Positions 50,321 to 61,742 of a stretch of 64,000 nucleotides of DNA are shown piece after piece (positions within the stretch are counted from its first letter, which is position 1; each line of letters starts with the position of its first letter). The translations under genes and the position numbers were made by a program. This DNA is from Azolla caroliniana (Eukaryota; Polypodiophyta): positions 27,695 through 91,694 of the forward strand of contig JBHGNT010000098.1 in the NCBI GenBank assembly GCA_043228905.1, in the 5' to 3' direction. The notes below the pieces were generated by a model that did not search any database, was not told the origin of the DNA, and was given only the letters and a program-made list of their open reading frames with translations.

Positions 50321-53300
50321 GGAGGAATGAAGAGACTGATGGAAGAGGCAGCGGCCCGACACTTGGAGGCCATCCACTACTCGGCATCGGCCGGCATTCG
50401 GGTCGGGGGCAGCGAGGCCCGAAAGGAGGGTAAAGACGGATTCTGGTCGGCAATGCTGGAAGGTCTTGCTGGCGCACGGCTAAGGAAAGATGAAATGGAC
50501 CGCACTGAGAGACGGGTCCGGGAAATAACCGGGTGGAGCGATCCGGTCGAGGAGAAGACGGGCGTCGTAGAAGCCGCCTGCCGGAACTACGAGGCTCTGG
50601 TAGAAGACAAACGAGTGGGGAAAGCCGGAGCGGCCGGGCCCTGACAACGGTACGAGACCCGATTCGGGCAACGACGGAATGATGCCGGTGGGTCCAGCTC
50701 ACAAGATAACCCCAGGAAGGGCGGATACCGACTGGGGACGGAAATAGAAAGGACTACGGACCTACGAAAGGTCCTAGAAGAACGGATCCTCGACAACAAA
50801 GTGCAGCTGTCATTGCGAGAAGTGCTAGGGATCGCCAAGAAGGAGTTCCACGACTCCATTGTGGACTTGGTGAAACGGAAGAGGCTGTCGACGGAGACAG
50901 AACCGGAGAGACCGGTGGAGGTGCGGACGACGCACATCGACGACTCGGCGCTGGCAGATGAGTGGGCGGAGAGCCACTATTCGAGGCCACATTGGGCCCA
51001 AGTGACCACGGAGACCCCGGTAAAGATCGGAGATGTTCAGGAACCGGTGGTGGCGTTGGTGGACCACGGTTCGGAAATAAACCTAATGTCCATGGACTTC
51101 TATAAGAAGGGAAAGTGGCCGATCAACACCAGGCACGGGTGGAAGATACGGGCAGCGACGCGCGCCACTGAGGAACTGCACGGGGCCTGCCCGAACGTGC
51201 GAGTCAAGATCGGCGACGTCGAGATTGACCAGCACTTCTTCGTACAGGAGACGTCCTCGCACCCGGTCATATTAGGGGAACCATACATCACGGCGGCGCG
51301 AATGGAGACCAAGGTGCTGGATAACGGTTCGGCCTATGCGAGGGTCAAAAGCCAGGATGGGCGCCATTCGGTCCAATTTCTGATGGTACGACCAAACCAC
51401 GAGCGAAACCACGAATCCCTCGGTGGCGAGAACCAGGAGGATTTTTAGAGAGGGCTGCCGAGGCGTGGGGCCGAGACAGCCCGGACACTCGGGAAAGACC
51501 CCACAGTTGTACAATAGAACCGAAATCGAAGGAACCCTGTACGATAGGTAGGAAATTTTGCTTCTCCAACAACGGAGGATGTATGATAGTCGGCATCGTT
51601 GGCCGAGAAAAGACAAGGGCGGAAGTACGACTTCGAGTGTGCGGAGTTCTCGGCCCGGACGAGGAAATCAGCGGAGCCGTGGAGGCGGTCTCCTTCAACG
51701 ACACCTTGGGGATTCTGAGGAAGGTAGCCGGAGAAGACCTTAACGAAGACCGGACGATACCGGTATGTTCCGAAGAGATGTACGAAGTCATCGCGAACTT
51801 CAGCCAGGGACTCCGGTCGGATCGGACGGCCCAAGTTAGCACGAAGTACAAGACTGTGGACCGGAAGGTAAGGCCAGTCGCGGCACACTTACCGGAGGGC
51901 AGCGAGTCCCGAATCAAAGGGGTTGCGTCAGACCCCAGTTTACGAGATCCGGCCTGCATTGGACACACCTTCACCGACGGGACGCTCCGGGAGCTCAAGA
52001 TCGGTGGGGGCGGGTTCCTACTGCCGGCGGAGGAAGACCGGTTTCGGAGAATGCTCAGAAGGCACGGGAAAGCCTTCGCATTTTCGCCGGAAGAGATCGG
52101 GTGGGTAGACCCGACAATCGTGGAGCGGATGGTGATATTCACGGTACCGCATGTGCCGTGGAATCTCAAGCCGATTCCGGTACCAAGAGCTCACATCCCG
52201 GAGTTGATGGAGCTATTGAGGCGGAAAGTCGATATGGGTATTCTTGAACCGTCGAGTGCGCCATACTCGAACCGATGGTTTACCGTACCAAAGAAAAACG
52301 GAACATTGCGCTTCATTCAAGACTTGCAGCCGGTCAACAGAGTGACCATTCGGAACGCAGGGATCGGACCGACCATAGACGAGTTCGCGGAGGCCTTCGC
52401 CGGAAGGTCGATTTATTCGGTCGGTGATCTGTACTTGGGGTACGACCAGTTCCAGCTAGCCGTGGAGAGCAAGGACATTACGACGATGCGAACTCCCCTC
52501 GGCCTAGTGGGAATGTGTACCCTGCCACAAGGAGGGACCAACTCGGTGGCCCACATGGTGAATGCAATGAACAAGGTACTGAGGGATTGCATCCCGAACA
52601 TCACCATGCCATTTCTAGACGACATCCCGATCAAGGGGTGCCCGGTGGAAGAGAAGGACGCAACACTCAGACCGGACGGATGCCAGCGATTCGTGGCAAC
52701 ACACATCGACGACTGCGAGAAGGTGCTACAAAGGCTAGAGGATGCGAGGCTCACCTTCTCCGGGGAGAAATCGGCCCTCGGGCAATCAGAGATCCTGGTG
52801 GTCGGACACCTATGTGGACCATATGGCCGGAAGCCGTCTCCGACAAAAGTAGAAGCCATCTCCGCGATGAAGACCGACTGTAGCTCGGTTACGGAAGTTC
52901 GGAGGTTCCTGGGGGCGTGCGCATTCTACCACATATGGATCCCGCATTACGCCCACGTTGCGGAGCCGCTATACGGGTTGCTGAAGAAAGGGCGAAAATT
53001 CAAGTGGCGAGACGAGCACACGGAGTCGGTCCGGAAGCTGAAGGAAGCTCTTGCGGCAGCATCGGCGCTCCGGAAGGCTGTCTATGGGAAGGGTACTCCA
53101 ATATACATAACAGTGGATACGAGTCCGACCGGGATCGGATGGGTCGTCAACCAAGAAGACAAGGACGGCATTCGGTTCCCGATCCGATTCGGCGCAAAGG
53201 TCCTCAGTGAGCGACAGCGAGGGTACGCCCAGGTTAAGCGCGAACTCTGGGGTATCGTTTCGGCAGTAAAGGCCGACAAAGACTACCTGATCGGGACAGG

Positions 53301-54904
53301 AGTGGTTATCGAGATGGATTGCCTGCCAATTCTCGGCATGGTTTCCGGATGCGCGACACCGGACCTGGCGATGCTCAGGTGGATAGCGTATATCAAGTCC
53401 CTGGACCCGGAAATACGACACATTTCCGGAAAGGACAACGCCATGGCTGACATGCTTTCGAGGGCGAGGTTTGATGACGAGGGCGGCATATTTTCGGAGG
53501 ACGAAGAAGTCGGCGTGGACTTCTTCGAGGCAGCATACGTGAAGACCGATGGGACGAGCACTCTGGCACTTAACGACTTCGACGAGAGCAAGTACGACGG
53601 CGAGTGGCTCCGGATCGGTGGATTTTTGAGGACAATGACGCCGGATGCGTCATGGACGAAGGACGAGGCCAACCGGATCCGGAAGAAAGCTTACCGATTC
53701 TTTCTCCGGGACGGATACTTATGGAAGCACCCGAAGAAGAGGAACGGCGTCCCGCTCCGGGTGGTGGCGATGATGGAAGAACAGGAGGAGCTGCTGACGG
53801 CTTACCACGACAGCCCTTGGGCTGGTCACCGTGGAACGTGGGCCACGTTCGAGAAGATAAAGGAGAAGTACTGGTGGCCTAGACTGTACCGGGACGTGCA
53901 TCGGTTCGTGACAACTTGCGAGAGCTGCCAGATGCACTCCATAGTTCGGCATCGGGACGAGCTTCACCCTACGTACCCTCCGACCATCCACTTCAAATGG
54001 ATGGTAGATCTGGTGACGATGCCGATGGGCGTAGGACAGATGCGGTATCTGGTCCTGGCTCGGGAAGATCTGACGAACCAGGTGGAAGGCCGAGCCCTTC
54101 AGAACAAAACGACCCCGGTACGGGTGCGTCGGGAAGATCGTGGCTGATCGCGGGGAGTTGGATGCCGAAGAGGCCAAGGAGTTGTTCGACCGGCTAGGAG
54201 TCAAGCTCTCGCTTACCACTGCGTACAATCCGGAGGCGAATGGGAAGGTGGAGCGTGGACACGGACCGATCGTCAAGGCGTTTGTTCGGGCATGCGGGGG
54301 GCAAGTCGGGAACTGGCCGCGGTTGCTGCCTTACGCGTTGTGGGCTGACCGAACTACGCACAGTTCGGTAACCGGATTCATGCCGGCAGAGCTGATGTTT
54401 GGGCAGAAGCCGGTCATGTCGATGGAACGTACGATCTCCTCGTGGGCAACCGTGGACTGGAGAGACGAGATGAGCCGGGAGGAACTGCTAGAGGCGCGTA
54501 TACGACAGCTCGAGCGAAGACCGGAGGACGTGGAGCAGGCTGCGGAAAAGCTTCGGGAAGCAAGGATGAGGAACAAAGCCCGGTTCGACCGAACGCACCG
54601 GCTTCGACCGAAGAAGATCGAGGAAGGCGACTGGGTGCTAGTCTACAATAGCAGCCTCGACAACCAGCACCGAGCGACACGGAAGTTCGCAAGAAGGTGG
54701 TTCGGGCCTTACGTGGTACAAAGCGCCAACGACAACGGGACGTACCATCTGGCGGAACTCGACGGCACGAGAATGGCAATACCGGTAGCTGGGAAGCGGA
54801 TCAAAGCGTTCAAGAAGCGTCAGGACGACGAGCCGGATCCGGTTAACCTGGACCGGAACGACGAACGATCCGAAACCGAGGAAGAACCGACGGGCGGGGA
54901 ATGA
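50321..54904 (+). pseudogene. Gypsy-F pol: protease, RT, RNase H, integrase
   Basis: Same frame as gag from 50321 to 51448, broken by TGA 50642-50644 and TAG 51446-51448. Protease has LVDHGSEINLM (Asp-His-Gly instead of Asp-Ser/Thr-Gly) near 51058. After a frameshift (51540-51583) a long frame 51583-54147 holds RT (YSNRWFTVPKKNGTLRFIQD, catalytic FLDD at about 52612-52623 followed by IPIKG), RNase H (TVDTSPTGIG, ERQRGYAQVKRELWG, KDNAMADMLSR) and the integrase zinc region (HDSPWAGHRG, CESCQ). A small deletion or frameshift near 54110-54130 precedes the second catalytic Asp (VADRGELD) and Glu (NPEANGKVERGHG). No chromodomain. From memory this style of pol is best known from fungal genomes. Confidence 0.85.
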
Positions 54905-54977
54905 AGGCTGGACCGGTTTTCTCCGTCCCAACTCAATTTGGCGCATGTCGGTGGATGCACGGTTAGGTGGGGGCGGA

Positions 54978-55613
54978 TGTCATGAAGAAAACCGTGCACA
55001 AGCGGAATCGGTGCACCGGAGCATAGGAACCGGCTCTTCATGCACGTACGCCTTGTGTTGTACATAGGAGAGAATTAGGGACATGGGAGATCCTAGGTAG
55101 GTAGATTCGGTAGGTAGGAAGTTAATAGGAAACGGCTCCATTCTTGCCTAGAAAAGGAGGGAGACGAGGAGGAGGAAGGGATCGCGAAGTAAGAGAGGAC
55201 GAAGTGCTGTCGGATTGTGGGCCGAAGGCTTCTCTCTCTTCCAAACTCCATAGCTTCTTTCTGCGCAGGTTTCGGGAGGCTCGCGCTGTTGTGAGGAATG
55301 CCCGAGTGCTTCCGGCAGCACCTCCAACCTACTCGTTTCTTTCTGTGCGTTTACGAACAGGCATCGGCATCTGTTCGCCGGCCTGTTCGGTTGTAACCGA
55401 CTTCATGTTCTTGTTGTTTGTTTTTGTTAATACATACATACATTCGCGTCTATCTGTGTCGTTGTCCCACTCGCGTCTTTGTGTCGAAGGGCCGTGTCCC
55501 TGCGAATCTACGCTCGCACGTAGTGGGTTCCCTTCTCCTTTCTCTCTTGCTCTTCGGTACAAGACCCCCGAGGTCTCGCCTCATTCCACGCATCCGCGAG
55601 GAATACCTCGACA
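54978..55613 (+). repeat. Gypsy-F 3' LTR
   Basis: Directly preceded by the purine-rich GTTAGGTGGGGGCGGA. Pairs with 48643-49278. Confidence 0.9.
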
Positions 55614-56187
55614 CCGGTCTCCCGTGATCCGCATCACGGCTCGCTGCGGGTTTGATCCGTCGGCTTCGAGTCTTCCTTCGCGCTTGCCTCCCCGTAGGTT
55701 CGTTCGTCCCGTCGATGGGTCCTCTGCCGCGATCTCCGTAGTACATGTACTTCCGTTGGCCTTGTTCAGCCGTATGAATGCCCCGCTTCCCGCCGTAGGC
55801 CCGATGTCCTCCGCTTGAGGCATGCCCGTACTGGCCCACTTGGCCTCTGTTGTCCAATCGTGATGTCCCGATGGTGTTTCGCGTTGCCTTCGTCCTTTCA
55901 CCGCCACCTTCCTTCATGGTCTTACATCGCTGCGTCGGCTCGAACCGCCATGGTCTCCGGAACGGTGTGGGGATCCCTTTCCGGTCTTCTCCGCGATACC
56001 TCCGAACCGCGCAACCTATCTCCGCGCTCGCCTTTCCGCTTCGGCACCTCCGTGTGCCATGTACCCTCGCCTGTTGTTTGGCACCGCCTATGTCGCACTC
56101 CGGTTTGTTGCACGCCTTGTCGGCCCCCTTTTTGGCCAGATCGTGCATCGTCGTTCACCCGCATACCGGCGTCCTTTGCATCCGAGG
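55614..56187 (-). other. GC-rich tract, probably interior of Gypsy-M
   Basis: Joins 61743 onward when Copia-3 is removed. Minus-strand frames are Arg/Gly-rich with no domain. Around 55897-55990 it has a unit resembling those at 62195-62725 (ACCGCCACC...GGTCTTAC...CCATGGTCTCCGG...GTGTGGGGATCCC). Confidence 0.45.
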
Positions 56188-56907
56188 TGTTGTAAACGGT
56201 GCTCGGCCACAACCGAGGAATAGGATCAACTCACAGAAAATGGGAAATACAAAGTACACGAAGACAATAGAGAGAAGAGTACACAGGATATTTTACGTGG
56301 AAAACCCTAAATGGGAAAAACCACGGGAGTCCTCAAACTCCAACTATCACTATGAACAGAGATGTACAATGGTGAAGCTTCAAGGCAACGACCTTGAGCT
56401 CGCTGTCTTCGCCACAGGCGGCGGCAATACACAGAGGCAACGACCTCTTCGTCTCTCTCTGGCTCTCTCTCTCTCTCGGCTGCTCTCTTCACTCTCTCTA
56501 AGTGAAAACAGAAAAATAAGCAACAACAACAAATTGTTTGCCCTAAGTCATATTTATACACATATGACTTTCGGGCTATTTACAAATATAGCCTCAAGGG
56601 CTCTTGGCAAACATATTCACAAATATGTCCCCGCATCCGGATCTCTCTCCGGGTACATTCATCATCCGGCTCCGTAGCCGGGTCTTCGTCATCCGGATCC
56701 GTATCCGGGTACTTCATCATCCGGCTCCGTAGCCGGGTCTTCGTCATCCGGATCCGTATCCGGGTACTTCATCATCCGGATCCGTATCCGGGTACTCTTC
56801 ATCCGGCTTCATACCGGGTATTCTTCATCATCCGGTTCCGTAACCGCAACCGGGCTTGCCGTCATTCATCTCCGGACATCCCATCCGGAGGGACCGAAAT
56901 CCCAACA
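56188..56907 (-). repeat. Copia-3 3' LTR
   Basis: TGTTGTAAACGG start and ATCCCAACA end (plus strand). Carries the triple inverted-repeat promoter (56545-56630) and a CCGGATCC/CCGGCTCC repeat array (56665-56850). Confidence 0.9.
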
Positions 56908-56917
56908 AACTCCCCCT

Positions 56918-59900
56918 TCACTTCGGCATGGGATGTCTCTCCAATCCGATCCTCTTCCGGCATGCTTCCAGCTTGTCGGGTGTGAGCACCTTGGTTAGCA
57001 TATCCGACCCGTTCTCGTCTGTGTGGATCTTCGTCAGCACGAACTCCTCGTCTTCTATCCTTTCCCGGATCCAGTGATGTCTGCGCTGGATGTGCTTCGT
57101 CCGGGAGTGATAGGCCGCATTCTTCGCAAGGTGGATGGCACTCTGACTGTCGCAGTAGAGCCGGTACTCCTCCTGCCGGATACCGAGCTCTCTAATGAAG
57201 TCCTTCATCCAAATTATTTCCTTGCCGGCTTCAACAGCCGCCATGTACTCCGCCTCCGTGGTTGACAACGCAACCGTCTTCTGCAACCTCGACTGCCACG
57301 AAACAGCTCCCCCTGCATATGTCATTACATACCCTGATGTAGACCGGCTGGTATCCGCATCAGCCGACATGTCCGAATCGGTAAATCCATCGAGTTCGGG
57401 CTTACCGGAGCCGAATCGGAGACACATGTTCGAAGTGCCCTTTAAGTATCGGAGTATCCATTTGACCGCGTTCCAGTGCTCTTTGCCGGGATTGCTCATG
57501 TACCGGCTCACCACTCCGACTGCATATCCTATGTCCGGTCTTGTACACACCATTGCGTACATCAAGCTTCCGACGGCAGAGGCATATGGTACTTTCATCA
57601 TGTCCTCCTTCTCAGCCTTTGTCTTGGGGCTTTGCTTGCTGGACAACTTGCAGTTTGCCGGGAGGGTTGATCCGACCGGTCTTGCTTCCGACATGTTGAA
57701 CCGGTGAAGCACCTTTGTCACGTACTTCTCCTGTGACAACCACAACTGCTTCTTCTTCCGGTCCCGGATGATGTGCATCCCTAGTATTTGCCTCGCCGGA
57801 CCCAGGTCCTTCATTGAGAAGGTTCGGTGAAGTGCTTTCTTCAGCGTCCGTATCTTGACCTGGTCCCGTCCGACGATCAACATGTCGTCCACGTACAGGA
57901 GGAGTATTAGAGAGTCTCCTCCGTCGAACTTCTTCACAAACACGCAGTGATCGGACTGCGTTTTGTGGTACCCTTCATCGGTCATGAAGGAGTCAAACTT
58001 TCGGTACCACTGCCGGGGAGCCTGCTTCAAACCATAAAGGCTCTTCTTCAACCGGCATACCAAGTGCTCCTTCTCTTTCTTCTCGAATCCTTCCGGTTGC
58101 TGCATGTATATCTCTTCTTCGAGGTCACCGTGAAGGAATGCCGTCTTCACGTCCATCTGTTCTATCTCGAGGTCCATGCTTGCCGCTATGCTCAGCACCG
58201 TCCGGATGGAGGTCATCTTCACTACCGGGGCAAATATCTCGTCGAAGTCGACGCCCTTCTTCTGCTGGAACCCCTTCACCACGATCCTGGCTTTGTATCT
58301 CGGGGGGTCTCCGGCATCTCCCGGTTTCAGCTTGAACACCCACTTGTTACGGAGTGCCTGTTTTCCTTTCGGCAATTCAACAAGTTCATATGTGTGGTTC
58401 TCATGCAAGGAATCCATCTCCTCCTGCATGGCACTTAACCACCTGCGGCTATGGGTGTCATGCTTCGCTTCTTCAAAGCTCTCCGGCTCCCCCTCGTCGG
58501 TTAGCAGCACGTGCTCTGGTTCCGGAAATCTCCGGGGAGCCCTTCTCTCTCTTAGAGGATATCTCCGTTCCGGAGCTTCGGTAACCGGTTCTTCCGATTC
58601 TTCTTCATCCGAATCCATTTCGGGATCGGGGCCGGTTCCGGTATCATTTTCATCTTCTTCGGCTGGTTCTGTTTCTTCACCGTCTTCGGCCGGATCTTCG
58701 AGTGTTAACCGGTCCCTTGCCGGTCGGGACTGCTCCTCGTAGAGTTGATCCTCACCGGTCGACTTGGAGCTCTTCATCTTCTTCTCCGACTCCCAGTCGG
58801 CGAGTGTCTTGTCCTCCATGAAGATGATGTCTCGACTCCTGAATATCTTCTTGTCGACCGGGTCCCATACTCGGTAGCCGAACTCGTCGTCGCCGTAACC
58901 GAGGAATATGCATGGCCGGGTCTTTGGATCTAGCTTTCCTCTCCGGTCCTTTGCCACATGCACGAATGCGAGACACCCGAACACCTTCAGATGCCGGTAG
59001 GACACTTCCCTACCGGTCCACACTCTCTGCGGCGTGTCTCCGTCCAAAGGTACTGAGGGTGATCTGTTAATCACGTATGTCGCCGTCGACATTGCCTCAG
59101 CCCAAAACCCCTTGGGTAATTTCGCATGCGCCAGCATACTCCGGACCCTCTCCATTATGGTCCGGTTCATCCTCTCGGCCAGCCCGTTTAGTTCCGGCGT
59201 CTTCGGCACAGTAAACTCGAGCCGGATTCCCTTTGAGCGACAGTACTCCTGGAACTGCCCCCGGTATTCCCCTCCGTTATCCGCTCGTATCGCTTTCAGC
59301 TTCTTGCCGGATTCCCTTTCCACTCTCGCGTGGAGTTCTTTGAAGACGGACAACACTTGGTCCTTTGTCTTCACCGGCGCCGTCCACAGCTTCCGGCTGT
59401 GATCATCAATGAAAGTCACGAAGTACTGGGCTCCGCCATGTGACTTCGTTTCTACCTGACACACATCCGTGTGCACCAACTCCAATGGTGCGCTACGTCT
59501 CGTCGGTGGCCTTGAGTGGAAGGAGGTTCGGTTCTGCTTACCGGCCAGGCAATCGGTGCACTTCTCCAGGTGCACATGCTTCACTGGAATAAGGTTGTCC
59601 TCTGCAAGCCTCTTCATCCCCTTCTCACTCATGTGGCACAGTCTCTTGTGCCACAGCTCACCGGCAGTGTCGGCTGCCACGTTCAGCTCCTCCGGACATA
59701 GCCGGGAATTCATCAGGTACAGTGTGTTGACCTTCCGGGCCCGAGCCACTATCAGGCTCCCCTTGCTGAACTTCATGACACCGTTCCGGATGCTACCCGT
59801 GTAGCCTTCATCATCTAGCCTCCCGGCCGAGATCAGGTTCAATCGGACCTCCGGAACGTGTCGCACATCCTTCAGCAGCATCTTGCATCCGGTTGATGTC

Positions 59901-61045
59901 ATCAGCCACACGTCTCCTATGCCGGCAATCCGGCATGTGCCTTCATTTCCCATCCGGACACAGCCGTGCTCACCGGTTGCGTAGGATGAGAAGTATTTCT
60001 TCTCCGGGGTCAGGTGGAACGACGCTCCGGAATCAACCACCCAGGTCGTCTCTACACCGGCAAGGTTCAGCTCCCTCTCTTCGGTAATGAGCATGATTTC
60101 TTCTTCACTTGCCGCGAGTGCCGTCGTTCCTTTCCGGTCCTGCCCTCGCCGATCCGGACCTCTCCGGTCCGTGGCTCCCCGGTATGCACCGTTTCTCTCC
60201 GGTGACTTCTTCGAATTGGTGTCGTCGGCTCCGTTGTCCTTTCGGTAATGCCGACAATTCTTCCGGATGTGCCCTGGCTTCCCACAGTGGAAGCATGTGG
60301 GTCTTCCTCTTGACTGCGATCGGGTCCCTGACTTCTCCCGTCTTTGCGGACTCCGGTTCCATTGTCTTCCCCGTTCCGATTCGGTAAGCAGCGCCTTCGA
60401 GTCGGAGGCCGGTTCTTTATCTCTCCGACGCGCTTCTTCGTTCAAAATACTTGTCTTTACCGTTTGTAGGGACAAGTTATCTTCGGTGCAGGAGGTGCTG
60501 AGAGTCACCACCAAGTTCTCCCAGCTGTCCGGCAATGTACACATCAGGATGATGGCTTGCATTGCATCCTCCAACGGGAACTTGATCGCCGCAAGCTGGT
60601 TCACGAATCCCATGAACGTGCTTACGTGTTCCACCATATTCTCGCCGTCCCGGTACTTGAGGTTCACTATCTTCCTCATCAGGGAGGTCCGGTTCAACGC
60701 ATTCTTCCTCTCATAGAGGCCCGACAGCTTCTTCCACATCTCATAGGCGTTCGTATCGTTCGCCACATGTTGCAGGACACTTACATCGACATATTGCCGG
60801 ATCGTCGCTACGGCTTTCCGGTTCAGGAGCTTCCACTCCGACTCTATTACCCCCTTGGGTATCTCGGCATTGTCGATCGGTTCGTACAGGTCTCGGACGA
60901 TGAGAAGGTCTTCCATCTTTATCTTCCAGTCGGCGTAGTTCTGTGAGTTCAACACCATCATGCCCGGAGGCCCACTACCGCCGCCTTCCATTTTCTGTGT
61001 TACCGTCGCTCTGATACCACTTTGTTGTAAACGGTGCTCGGCCAC
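56918..61045 (-). CDS. Copia-3 gag-pol polyprotein
   Basis: Intact 1375-codon frame; the first Met (61045) lies inside the 5' LTR and a second Met (MEGGG, residue 19) lies just after the primer site. Counting from MEGGG: zinc knuckle CFHCGKPGHIRKNC 233-246, protease Asp 320, integrase D509/D571/E606, RT YVDD 1033-1036, RNase H 1200-1340 ending 17 residues after a conserved LTPDKLEACRKR. Gag binds RNA and builds particles; protease cuts the polyprotein; RT and RNase H make cDNA; integrase inserts it. The length equals Copia-1 exactly, and both codons that are TAG in Copia-1 are CAG here. The TGA stop overlaps the polypurine tract. Confidence 0.94.
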   Translation of the reverse strand: MAEHRLQQSGIRATVTQKMEGGGSGPPGMMVLNSQNYADWKIKMEDLLIVRDLYEPIDNAEIPKGVIESEWKLLNRKAVATIRQYVDVSVLQHVANDTNAYEMWKKLSGLYERKNALNRTSLMRKIVNLKYRDGENMVEHVSTFMGFVNQLAAIKFPLEDAMQAIILMCTLPDSWENLVVTLSTSCTEDNLSLQTVKTSILNEEARRRDKEPASDSKALLTESERGRQWNRSPQRREKSGTRSQSRGRPTCFHCGKPGHIRKNCRHYRKDNGADDTNSKKSPERNGAYRGATDRRGPDRRGQDRKGTTALAASEEEIMLITEERELNLAGVETTWVVDSGASFHLTPEKKYFSSYATGEHGCVRMGNEGTCRIAGIGDVWLMTSTGCKMLLKDVRHVPEVRLNLISAGRLDDEGYTGSIRNGVMKFSKGSLIVARARKVNTLYLMNSRLCPEELNVAADTAGELWHKRLCHMSEKGMKRLAEDNLIPVKHVHLEKCTDCLAGKQNRTSFHSRPPTRRSAPLELVHTDVCQVETKSHGGAQYFVTFIDDHSRKLWTAPVKTKDQVLSVFKELHARVERESGKKLKAIRADNGGEYRGQFQEYCRSKGIRLEFTVPKTPELNGLAERMNRTIMERVRSMLAHAKLPKGFWAEAMSTATYVINRSPSVPLDGDTPQRVWTGREVSYRHLKVFGCLAFVHVAKDRRGKLDPKTRPCIFLGYGDDEFGYRVWDPVDKKIFRSRDIIFMEDKTLADWESEKKMKSSKSTGEDQLYEEQSRPARDRLTLEDPAEDGEETEPAEEDENDTGTGPDPEMDSDEEESEEPVTEAPERRYPLRERRAPRRFPEPEHVLLTDEGEPESFEEAKHDTHSRRWLSAMQEEMDSLHENHTYELVELPKGKQALRNKWVFKLKPGDAGDPPRYKARIVVKGFQQKKGVDFDEIFAPVVKMTSIRTVLSIAASMDLEIEQMDVKTAFLHGDLEEEIYMQQPEGFEKKEKEHLVCRLKKSLYGLKQAPRQWYRKFDSFMTDEGYHKTQSDHCVFVKKFDGGDSLILLLYVDDMLIVGRDQVKIRTLKKALHRTFSMKDLGPARQILGMHIIRDRKKKQLWLSQEKYVTKVLHRFNMSEARPVGSTLPANCKLSSKQSPKTKAEKEDMMKVPYASAVGSLMYAMVCTRPDIGYAVGVVSRYMSNPGKEHWNAVKWILRYLKGTSNMCLRFGSGKPELDGFTDSDMSADADTSRSTSGYVMTYAGGAVSWQSRLQKTVALSTTEAEYMAAVEAGKEIIWMKDFIRELGIRQEEYRLYCDSQSAIHLAKNAAYHSRTKHIQRRHHWIRERIEDEEFVLTKIHTDENGSDMLTKVLTPDKLEACRKRIGLERHPMPK

Positions 61046-61742
61046 AACCGAGGAATAGGATCAACTCACAGAAAATGGGAAATACAAAGTACACGAAGAC
61101 AATAGAGAGAAGAGTACACAGGATATTTTACGTGGAAAACCCTAAATGGGAAAAACCACGGGAGTCCTCAAACTCCAACTATCACTATGAACAGAGATGT
61201 ACAATGGTGAAGCTTCAAGGCAACGACCTTGAGCTCGCTGTCTTCGCCACAGGCGGCGGCAATACACAGAGGCAACGACCTCTTCGTCTCTCTCTGGCTC
61301 TCTCTCTCTCTCGGCTGCTCTCTTCACTCTCTCTAAGTGAAAACAGAAAAATAAGCAACAACAACAAATTGTTTGCCCTAAGTCATATTTATACACATAT
61401 GACTTTCGGGCTATTTACAAATATAGCCTCAAGGGCTCTTGGCAAACATATTCACAAATATGTCCCCGCATCCGGATCTCTCTCCGGGTACATTCATCAT
61501 CCGGCTCCGTAGCCGGGTCTTCGTCATCCGGATCCGTATCCGGGTACTTCATCATCCGGCTCCGTAGCCGGGTCTTCGTCATCCGGATCCGTATCCGGGT
61601 ACTTCATCATCCGGATCCGTATCCGGGTACTCTTCATCCGGCTTCATACCGGGTATTCTTCATCATCCGGTTCCGTAACCGCAACCGGGCTTGCCGTCAT
61701 TCATCTCCGGACATCCCATCCGGAGGGACCGAAATCCCAACA
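61023..61742 (-). repeat. Copia-3 5' LTR
   Basis: Pairs with 56188-56907. Three bases separate it from the primer site. The last 23 bases of its transcribed part encode MAEHRLQ. Confidence 0.9.

Larger units (their letters stand above)
48643..55613 (+). mobile_element. Gypsy-F: Ty3/Gypsy element of unusual lineage
   Basis: 6971 bp with 636-bp LTRs (48643-49278 and 54978-55613) that differ at roughly 20-25 positions by eye (about 96 percent alike). TGTCGTGAAG or TGTCATGAAG start and CTCGACA end. A TGG-initiated primer-like site (TGGTGAACCCGACG, 49282-49295) and a polypurine tract (54962-54977) are present. Flanks do not show a target duplication (ACTGG left, CCGGT right). Gag and pol are in one frame up to 51448, then pol is frameshifted. 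Confidence 0.9.
56188..61742 (-). mobile_element. Copia-3: full-length Copia element, youngest in the window
   Basis: 5555 bp, two 720-bp LTRs (56188-56907 and 61023-61742) with no difference noticed at an offset of 4835, perfect target duplication CGAGG (56183-56187 and 61743-61747), tRNA-Met-type primer site at 61008-61019, polypurine tract complement at 56908-56924, and an uninterrupted gag-pol frame. All parts needed for transposition appear present. Confidence 0.95.

Noticed and set aside
48643-55613. Fungal contamination as the source of Gypsy-F
   Set aside because: Not accepted as the main explanation because a related element in opposite orientation and plant-type elements lie directly beside it on the same sequence; it stays open until read support is checked.
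55144-55818. Long plus-strand frame across the Gypsy-F 3' LTR
   Set aside because: Mirrors the fortuitous frame of the 5' LTR and runs into non-coding flank; not a gene.
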